Of a DNA stretch of 64,000 nucleotides, positions 57,296-64,000 are shown one piece after another. How positions within the stretch are numbered: position 1 is the first letter of the stretch; each line of letters starts with the position of its first letter. This DNA comes from Prostheceraeus crozeri (taxonomy: Eukaryota; Platyhelminthes; Polycladida; Euryleptidae), in assembly GCA_907163375.1 (NCBI GenBank), contig CAJQUW010014366.1:92501-156500 (forward strand), read 5' to 3'. Both the position numbers and the translations under genes were made by a program. The notes under the pieces are model-generated. The model made no database searches, was not told where the DNA came from, and saw only the letters and a list, made by a program, of their open reading frames with translations.

Positions 57296-57845
57296 CAGCT
57301 TTTATCCATCTATTAGGCATTGTGCATTAAACGGTTCGCACCCGACCTTTGTGTTCAGAAAGATGTCTTGTTCATTCTATGTCTGCCTTGGTGACTAACA
57401 GACTATCGATCTTTTGTACTAGCATCGTCATTTCGCTAATTTGTTTTTCACCTCCGTGCTCAACATGAAATAGAACGGACGATAGCGCTCGCTGATGAAT
57501 TTAGTGCCGTAAAAAACATCAAAATTCTTCTAATTGCATTTCCAAAAAGGTTGGAGGTTCCGTTTGCGGCGCTTTAAAAAAAACATCCAAAATTCTACTA
57601 ATTATACTCCCAAAAGGCTGGAGGTTTTGTCTGCGGTAGGCCCTACTTTGCCTTAAAATGTTTGAGCTCTAATTGATTATTATCTGCGGCCTTATTGCAT
57701 TCATAATCAATGTAGTTTTAGTTGCAGCATAGGGCCTATAGTGTGTAGGCGCATGAAGATTCATGATTATTTAAAATTGACTCTTGGATTATTTGTAATC
57801 ATGTCAAAACTGAAAAAGGCCCCCCCCCAGAAAGGCCCCCATCCT
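57296..57845. other. Spacer with tandem repeat units and poly-C tracts
   Basis: Contains the two right-hand ~63-bp repeat units (57511-57640) and C-runs at 57820-57840. No gene. Confidence 0.5.
57511..57640 (+). repeat. Two units of the ~63-bp tandem repeat (right portion)
   Basis: Same unit and orientation as 52805-52932. The PLE fragment and LINE lie between the two pairs. Confidence 0.75.
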
Positions 57846-57975
57846 TTTACGTCCGTTTTCCAGACTCGCTGGGTTGGACGGGGTTTCTTCTGATGGCTCT
57901 TCTCCACAACTCACGATCTAAAGCGTCTTCCTCCTTCAAACGAAATTTCCGCATGTCTTCTCGGACTGTGTGTCT

Positions 57976-59280
57976 TCACGTTTTCTTCGGCCTGCCTGAT
58001 GGTCTCTTTCCTTCCACCTCCATCTCGTCCACCCTTCTCAGCCAACTGCTCTCTTCCCTCCTCCTCACATAGCCAAACCAGCGCAGCCTCTGCCTGCTGA
58101 TGACTGCCAAGATGTTCTCAATCCCCATTGCTTTTCTTAGTTCATCATTTGATCTCCTGTCTGTCAGCTTCACCCTGCACATCCATCTCACCATCCTCAT
58201 CTCTGCTCTCTCCAACAACTGCTCGTGGTCTGACCGCATTGCCCACGTCTCACACCCGTAGGTCATGCATTGCCTCACACACGCAGCATACACCTTTCCC
58301 TTTGTCATAAGCGAAGGGCCCTTTGATGTTAGGAAGGCAGACAGCTCCTTGAACTTCTTCCATCCGCCACGGATTCTCGTCGTCACCGCCAAGTCAACAC
58401 CTCCTCTTGACTCGAGCACGTCTCCAAGATAGCAGAAGTTCTCGACTTTCTCAACTGAGTCACCATCCATATCCAGGGAAGTGGTCTTGGGTTGTTGGTT
58501 TCGGTCTTGGCTCGCGTTTTCACACCTACTACACGAGTAGTTTTGCGGCGCATTTGCTATCCGTCCTCTGATGTGCGTGCACTTCCAGTGTATCCATTTG
58601 CAGCATGAGCAACACCTGATTGCATTGGCACCAACGCCTTTACCACAAATACCACACGGCCACTTGACGGAATAAGACACCTTCAAGTCGTCCCTGTCGT
58701 CGGTCACCATGACTTTAGTTTTCGCAGCATTGATGGCCAATCCCTTCGCTTCTAGGCTCGCTTTCCACCAAAGCAAATTTCCCTTGAGCTCAGAAACGGA
58801 CTGTGCCATGAGAACGAGGTCATCAGCATACATCATTTCAAAAGGAAGACCTTCCCGTACATTCTTGGAGACGGAGTCCAGCACCACGGCAAACAGCAAT
58901 GGACTGAGCACCGAGCCTTGGTGAACATCAACCTTCACTTCGAATTCGCTGCTGTCCCCGGTATTAGAGCGCACAAAGGTCTTCGCTCCCTTGTACATAG
59001 TCATCACTGACCGCACTAGCCACTCTTCAACCCCCGCTTGACGAAGCGCCCATTGGAGGACTTCACGGGGAACACGGTCGAACGCCTTCTCCAGATCGAC
59101 AAATGCTAGGAAGAGTTGCTTCTTCTTCGCCGCGTGTTTCTCCAACAGTTGTCTGGTTATGAAGATAGCATCTGTTGTTGACTTGCCGGGAATGAAGCCA
59201 AATTGCATCTCATCCAGAGCAACCATAGATCGGAGTCTTTGTTCAAGGACGTGTTCTGCAACTTTCATCCCATGCTCCAA
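57976..59280 (-). pseudogene. LINE reverse transcriptase with zinc knuckle
   Basis: The 434-residue frame holds RT motifs in order: FGFIPGKSTTDAIF, LFLAFVDLEKAFDRVP, VDVHQGSVLSPLLFAVVLD, MMYADDLVLMA (intact YADD catalytic pair), a leucine-rich stretch with KTKVMVT, the cysteine-rich knuckle WPCGICGKGVGANAIRCCSC followed by WIHWKC and YSCSRC, YLGDVLES, ETWAM, MRMVRWMCRVKL, RLRWFGYV and GRPKKT. The same frame is open upstream to about 59390 (WTKSTLIPIYKGKGDPL). Downstream, past the stop, EEDALDRELWRRAIRR completes the usual C-terminus. This is the best-preserved LINE RT in the window. Confidence 0.85.
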
Positions 59281-59366
59281 AAGCTTGATGCCTCTGTACG
59301 ACCAGCAATTGAGGGGATCACCTTTTCCCTTGTAAATCGGAATCAGAGTGCTCTTCGTCCAGTCAC

Positions 59367-60175
59367 TCAGGATGGATCCCTCAAGGATAATGAGGTTACA
59401 AAGATCGGTAAACCACCATCTTCACTCGACAGAAACATCTCGAGACATACTTCGGAGGGTCCTGGAGCTCTGTTCTTCTTCATCTTCTTAATGGCAGCTC
59501 TTATTTCTAATTCGCTCACGCAATAGCTTGGGCCCTCGACCATAGAACAGTCAGTCACCTGATCCCACGTATTCTCAACATTCATCAGCCGCTCCATGTA
59601 GACCTTCCAGACTTCACTAACCCTTTCACGGCCAGTTACAATCTCTCCAGTCTCGCTGTTTTTCATGCAGTGTTGGGTAGAGGGGTCTTGACCCTCCTGA
59701 GCCATTTGCTTTGCTATGCGGAATACCTTTTCTTCCCTTCAGCGCTATCTAGGGTTCTAGCTAGATCCTGTCTTTCGACCTCCTTCGCTTTCCACATGAT
59801 GAAGCGCGACTCCCTCTTGGCTCTCAGATATACTGCCTTGTTCTCATCAGATGGGTTGCGACACCAAACCCTAGAAGCAACTCTTTTCTTCTTTAATGCA
59901 TCGGATACCTCACTATTCCACCACCAGGTCTCCTTCCTTCTCTGTGGTCCTTTCGTCATGCCACATACATTATTTGCTGCCTCCAACCAAGCGTTTCTCA
60001 TTTCTTCCCATTTCTCATCTACATCATCTCTTGAATCCACGTCCCTGGCTTTACTTCTGACTTCCTCGGCGAAACGTTCCGAAAAGCTCGGGTCCTTCAG
60101 TTTCCAAACCCTCAACTTCGGGATGTACTTCTTCTTTCCCTGCTTCTTTGCTTCGACGAGAACATCACCCACCAC
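59367..60175 (-). pseudogene. LINE linker region between endonuclease and RT
   Basis: Two open pieces (60175-59714 and 59705-59367) encode VGDVLVEAKKQGKKK, ETWWWNSEVSDALKKKR, VWKVYMERLMNVEN and IKKMKKNRAPGPSEV. The last is the conserved K-x-x-KAPGPD-type entry to the RT. The pieces lie in different frames. Confidence 0.75.
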
Positions 60176-61065
60176 GAGTCTGTGTTGGGATACGCACTCC
60201 TCGCTCGGATAGTTTTCACATCGGTGAAGAGCTTTCCAGACTCCTGACGTGTCAACAGAAAGTCAATCATAGACTTGTTATCTCCGGACGAATAGGTTAC
60301 AAGTTTACGGGGCTCCTTCGTGAACCGGGTATTGCAAAGAACCAAACCGAGGGAATCTGCAAACTCCAGGATCCTCACTCCCTCAGCATTTCTCCTGCCA
60401 TACCCATAGCTTCCATGCACTCCACCATAGCCGTCCGATACCGCGCCAACATGTCCATTGGGATCACCACCCACAAACACCAAATCTCGTCTAGGGATCG
60501 CCGCTACAAACAAAGTAGCCTTTCTCCAAAACGCATCCTTCTCGTCTTCTGATCGTCCGGACTGTGGAGCATACATGGACAACATGTGGGCAATTCGATC
60601 TCCAAAGAGAAACTTCACACTCATCAGACTCTCATCTACGCGCTCAATGCCAACGATGCTCTCCACCCATTTCTCTGCCACCAGGACACCAACACCCGCA
60701 TCACTGCCACCATCCTTGCCTTGCCAGAAAAACTTGAATCTGCTACCTTGCGGTCCGAGCCAACGTGCGGATCCACCCTTCCACCGAGTCTCCTGCACAC
60801 AGCAGATGTCCACACTCCTTCTGGATAAAACTTCCGCCACCTCTCCGCTTCTACCAGACATACTTCCCACATTCCACGTGCCAACACGCAGACGCATCTT
60901 CTGGCCCTTCCGGGCGCCATCATGTTTCCTTGGGTTGCCGGATTGGCTGTCCTCTCCACCATTTTTCTTCGCGTCATCATCATCCCCGGAGATTCTTCGC
61001 ACCCCATTCCTACTTAAAGGCTGCCGGGTACTGGGGGCCATTTCATTTGTGACTTTCATTACCAT
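60112..61065 (-). CDS. LINE apurinic-like endonuclease (EEP family)
   Basis: The 317-residue frame holds LRVGTWNVGSMSGR (the N-terminal Asn), DICCVQETRWKG (catalytic Glu), GVGVLVAEKW, MLSMYAPQSG, VFVGGDPNGHVG (the Asp-x-Asn pair, here GDPNGH where GDFNAH is common), GYGGVHGSYGYG, VLCNTRF and MIDFLLTR. It matches the exonuclease-endonuclease-phosphatase fold of LINE endonucleases that host databases often label craniofacial development protein 2-like. The final S-D-H segment falls in the frame change after about 60200. A basic, acidic-patched N-terminus of about 55 residues precedes it. Confidence 0.8.
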   Translation of the reverse strand: MVMKVTNEMAPSTRQPLSRNGVRRISGDDDDAKKNGGEDSQSGNPRKHDGARKGQKMRLRVGTWNVGSMSGRSGEVAEVLSRRSVDICCVQETRWKGGSARWLGPQGSRFKFFWQGKDGGSDAGVGVLVAEKWVESIVGIERVDESLMSVKFLFGDRIAHMLSMYAPQSGRSEDEKDAFWRKATLFVAAIPRRDLVFVGGDPNGHVGAVSDGYGGVHGSYGYGRRNAEGVRILEFADSLGLVLCNTRFTKEPRKLVTYSSGDNKSMIDFLLTRQESGKLFTDVKTIRARSAYPNTDSWWVMFSSKQRSRERRSTSRS

Positions 61066-61118
61066 CAGATGAATTGTTGAAGCAGAATTTTTGCCGGCCG
61101 CATGCCCTTGCTGACGCC

Positions 61119-61255
61119 AACCACAGTTATAAGCGGTGGGCCTAGCCTTTCCAAGCCAAAAGACTGGAGTACCTACAAGGCAGCAGGTTGAACCACAGTT
61201 CTAAGCGGTGGGCCTAGCCTTTCCAAGCCAAAAGACTGGAGCACCTACAAGGTAT
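61119..61255 (-). repeat. Tandem ~75-bp units at the LINE 5' end
   Basis: Two near-identical units contain AAGCGGTGGGCCTAGCCTTT and CCAAGCCAAAAGACTGGAG. Because the LINE reads leftward, these lie at its 5' end, where tandem monomers act as internal promoters in several LINE families. A promoter role here is inference. Confidence 0.7.
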
Positions 61256-61360
61256 ATACTTAATACTAATAATTTCTACATTGTTCGAAATGTGCGCTCG
61301 GTGAAGTGGACATAGCGCTTTCGTCTGTGATTCATTTAACTGAAAACAATTGGCTTCTGT

Positions 61361-61670
61361 TCATGATCGAATATTGCAAAATTCAGCGGTAATTGCTTCA
61401 GTAGATTTCAAAACATATTTTCTAACAGGACATATTTCACAAACATCATCAGCATGCATTGTCATCATAGTCTCACGAGGTGCTGGTACACTATCACGCC
61501 AGTAAATTGCAAATAGTAGGGGACCCAACAGAGATCCCCGAGCTGTGCCACTAGTGACAGGCAAGACATTGCTCAAAATGCTATTGATGCGAACACGTTG
61601 ACAACGATTACTAAGATAAGAACAAATCCACTTGGTAAAACTGAATGAAAGAGCATGTGATGTGATGACT
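61361..61670 (-). mobile_element. LINE reverse transcriptase fragment (CR1/jockey-like)
   Basis: The minus strand reads FTKWICSYLSNRCQRVRIN, then VTSGTARGSLLGPLLFAIY (counterpart of SGVPQGSLLGPLLF) and HADDVCE (counterpart of YADD). It is one short RT segment of a LINE type different from the element at 57.8-61.3 kb. Confidence 0.7.
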
Positions 61671-61697
61671 TGAACTTATCCAACGCAATCATTCATT

Positions 61698-61745
61698 CTT
61701 TTGCCTGACGATGGTCGCCTGTAGCGGCTGAAAGGTTACTTATTA
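61698..61745 (+). ncRNA. Candidate hammerhead-like motif
   Basis: CUGACGA (61705-61711), a 5-bp stem II (GUCGC with GCGGC), GAA, then AAGG-UU-ACUU-like stem III. Stem I is weak. AATAAAG follows within 40 bp, as at a retroelement 3' end. Confidence 0.35.
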
Positions 61746-61789
61746 TTGAGAGAAAATAAAGAAAGTATCAAAGTATGGACTTCTCTATA

Positions 61790-62105
61790 TTAGTGTTGTC
61801 ATTATCACAGCCAAGAATTGAGCAGGTGAAACTCGAATTGTTGATGTGACAGCTTTGAATGTGTTTTAAAGCAGAAGAAGTTGGTGATGTTAAATGCTAC
61901 GTGTGGCGATGGTGACAGGATGTAAAATAGCGATGGTGCTACCGGTGTAATTTTTTACATTTGTTGCACGTTATTTGGTTTTTCTGATCATACAGTTCGT
62001 TTTAATTCAAGAAACAAGTTGTCTAGAGTGCATTTGTTTGAAGAAGAAGAAAAATTGCCATTCTGTTTCAAATATTGTTCACTCACTGCACTCATCTCTT
62101 TTTGC
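61790..62105. other. No recognisable gene
   Basis: Spacer between two LINE pieces. Confidence 0.3.
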
Positions 62106-62109
62106 GTTC

Positions 62110-62680
62110 TCTGCTTCCAGAAGATGCTGGGTTAGATGTTTGCTGCTTGAGTATGGACTTCTATTTCGGTCGATCACGGGCGTCAGCTTCCTGGGCTCCA
62201 ACACATTTGAGGTCATCTTTCACCACTTGCTTCCAGGTCTTCCTTGTCTTCCTACTCATCATGCTAAGCTCAGGTTTCCCGTGCATGCACCCACCACGTG
62301 CAAGAAGTACACCGAATAGAGTTGCTTTATGCTCCAGTACCACATACCCCACTTGGCCATTTCGCTGTTTGGTATTTTCTTTCTACCTGATATCTTTCTC
62401 CACTAACAAGTACTTTGGTCTTTCCGAAAAATGTTCCGGAACCGTAGACGCACCATTCTGGAGTGACGTAATAGCTCTGACAAGTCATTCCTCCACACAA
62501 CTCTTTCTAAGCGACCATCGCAGAACTTCCCTTGTAACTCTATCAATAGCTTTTTTCAAGTCGACAAAAGCCATCAGCACATTCTTGCGTTTGGCATTAT
62601 AATGCTCAACGATCATGCGCGTGATGAAAATAGGATCTGTCGTACCTCTTCCGGGCATGAAGCGAAACTGCATCTCATCT
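62110..62680 (-). mobile_element. Internally deleted LINE fragment
   Basis: The minus strand carries RT sequence MQFRFMPGRGTTDPIFITRM and MAFVDLKKAIDRVTREVL. It jumps directly to the segment just before the zinc knuckle (KTKVLVSGE, then KWPSGVCGTGA) and then to the C-terminal block RKTRKTWKQVVKDDLK, EADARDR. Large internal parts of the family protein are therefore missing. It belongs to the same family as the LINE at 57.8-61.3 kb. Confidence 0.7.
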
Positions 62681-62689
62681 ATGGATATT

Positions 62690-64000
62690 TGGCATCCTTG
62701 TTGTTGTTTGGCGTTTGTTCGGCGAACATTAATTTCATTTTTTCGAAGATCTCCTTTTATTCATCTGCCCATTTTATCTGATATTTATGGAATGTGAAAG
62801 TAAAGAGGTTGCTTGCTGAGCCACTTTTCACTAATTATTGAAATACAGTATGAATATGATATGTCATTGACTGGCATGCACAAGTTACGACCAGCTAGTC
62901 GCGACTAGCGGTAATATTAGGAAGGGAAGCACTTTTCTCCTCGCTGTGTCGTGGCTGCGTCGCTAATTCGTCTTCAACGTCAGTATTCATCTTCACAACG
63001 AAGTTATTGACAGATTATCACAGATCACTAACCGTTCATTAACTGAATAGAAGCGCTTGGGATTCTCATTACTTTTGCGTATTGAAATTTCAGCGCCCCC
63101 AAAGGAATGCATGGCCCACTGCGATCTCCCAGCCGAAGTGACCAACCATTCCTCCCTTCGTCCTTTAAAACGCTCCCTCAAAAACTTTCTCTTCTCTCGA
63201 TCTTATCCCCAGTACTAATTCAATTCTGGATGTACTTTTTGTAAAGTGGCGCAGCAGTACTTGTCCGATGCGCCACTATGATATTGCTCTGTGAATAAAT
63301 AAGTATACGCCTCACAGAAAGAGGATAAACACTAAAACATTCTAATAATTCTTAGAATCGCATGCATAAATGTACACCCATCATGACTAACGCTGCAGGT
63401 GTGGAAAATATTCGATCACCGGAAATAATCGGCTTTAGAATCTTTTAAAGCTTTAGATCCTACTCGCGTGTCATACCATTTATGTGAATAGAAATGCAGG
63501 GGAACAGTTTCAGGACAATCATGGATGCGAAAATATCAGAGAAAATGAAAATAATAGCACTAATTAATCATGTAATATTCTAAATGTTGCTTCAGCTGTT
63601 ATTTATTCTATATTTTCCTTTCTTCTGTTAATCCAGTTTCCATCTAGGCTATATGTATCTTGTAAATTGTTTGATGTATTCCTTTCATGGAAGTATTTTT
63701 CCTACATGGTTAATTCCTCGACTAACAACTATGGCATTTGTAAATGTAATGATTAAGTGCTGGAATTATAAAAATTATATATATTAGTTAACTCAAAATA
63801 ACGATCGTTGTGGAATTGAAGTAATGTTTCACTTTGCCTGCTTAAAGTAAATTTTGAGAATATCTCTTGGTCGTGCATGCCCGACAATATCGCATAGTTA
63901 GTATTCTAAACAATTTGGCGTAGATTGGAGGGCAGAAAACTCATCTAATAAAGATGAGTAGGAATGCGAGTCCGATGATGAGGAGGGTGAAACAAAAACT
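62690..64000. other. No recognisable gene
   Basis: AT-rich spacer to the end of the window. The minus-strand open frame 62993-63181 has no motif. Confidence 0.35.

Larger units (their letters stand above)
57846..61255 (-). mobile_element. Nearly full-length LINE with endonuclease, RT and PHD-like zinc knuckle
   Basis: The element runs on the minus strand from tandem 5' repeats (61255-61119) through an endonuclease frame, a linker and reverse transcriptase to a conserved C-terminus near 57868. It is the longest copy of the LINE family that also left pieces at 1 kb, 4 kb, 16 kb and 62 kb. The coding region is split among several frames (61065-60112, 60175-59714, 59705-59367, 59280-57976), and a TGA stands where the conserved GRPKKTW motif has Trp, so this copy is inactive. 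The clade is not certain. Confidence 0.85.

Noticed and set aside
59670-60212. A 180-residue plus-strand open frame
   Set aside because: It is the antisense shadow of the LINE linker region.
60458-61072. A 204-residue plus-strand open frame
   Set aside because: It is opposite the LINE endonuclease frame and has no motifs of its own.
1-64000. CRISPR arrays, operons, tRNA and rRNA genes
   Set aside because: No regular spacer-repeat arrays, Shine-Dalgarno-linked gene runs, or cloverleaf or rRNA core sequences were seen.

Overview
The window is AT-rich eukaryotic DNA, almost certainly from an invertebrate animal and probably a marine one. It has spliced genes with GT-AG introns, a multi-domain C-type lectin gene, and a dense mix of LINEs, Penelope-like elements (PLEs) and cut-and-paste transposons. 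The species cannot be fixed from sequence alone. I saw no rRNA, tRNA, CRISPR or prokaryotic operon signal.

Layout. 0-2 kb: two exons of a mannose-receptor-like C-type lectin gene (+), with a LINE tail in the intron. 3.35-6.3 kb: an old mariner-like transposon with TA target duplication, split by a LINE. 8.5-15.2 kb: decayed DNA transposons, including an 11.0-13.3 kb element with a 6-bp target duplication and a Tc1-like element. 15.9-18.1 kb: a LINE tail and two Penelope-like 3' ends with GIY-YIG endonuclease domains. 18.6-20.0 kb: a mariner relic. 22.8-23.6 kb: a second 6-bp-duplication element. 26-29.2 kb: a fold-back repeat, a minisatellite and a MITE.

29.5-38.7 kb (-) holds the best host gene: 12 phase-compatible exons encoding two C2H2-type zinc fingers, a long linker and a tyrosine-recombinase-like C-terminal domain. 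An in-frame TAA falls directly after the presumed nucleophilic tyrosine, followed by coding sequence that splices in phase to an acidic last exon. Its introns carry MITEs, a PLE end and a hammerhead-like motif.

40.9-41.8 kb: a decayed THAP-domain gene. 45.9-48.4 kb: a young IS630/Tc1-type transposon with nearly identical ~245-bp inverted repeats. 49.1-50.8 kb: a Crypton with a complete tyrosine recombinase catalytic set. 51.1-51.6 kb: a Tc1 fragment. 52.8-57.6 kb: a tandem repeat split by a PLE fragment and a CR1-like LINE, itself split by a 520-bp Merlin/IS1595-like element. 57.85-61.25 kb: a nearly full-length LINE (-) with endonuclease, reverse transcriptase and PHD-like zinc knuckle. 61.3-62.7 kb: two more LINE pieces.

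At least seven sites match the hammerhead ribozyme architecture (CUGANGA, stem II, GAA, short palindromic stem III, stem I). Several lie just 3' of Penelope GIY-YIG domains, the known setting for such ribozymes. These sites, the zinc-finger/recombinase gene and the young transposons are the most interesting content.
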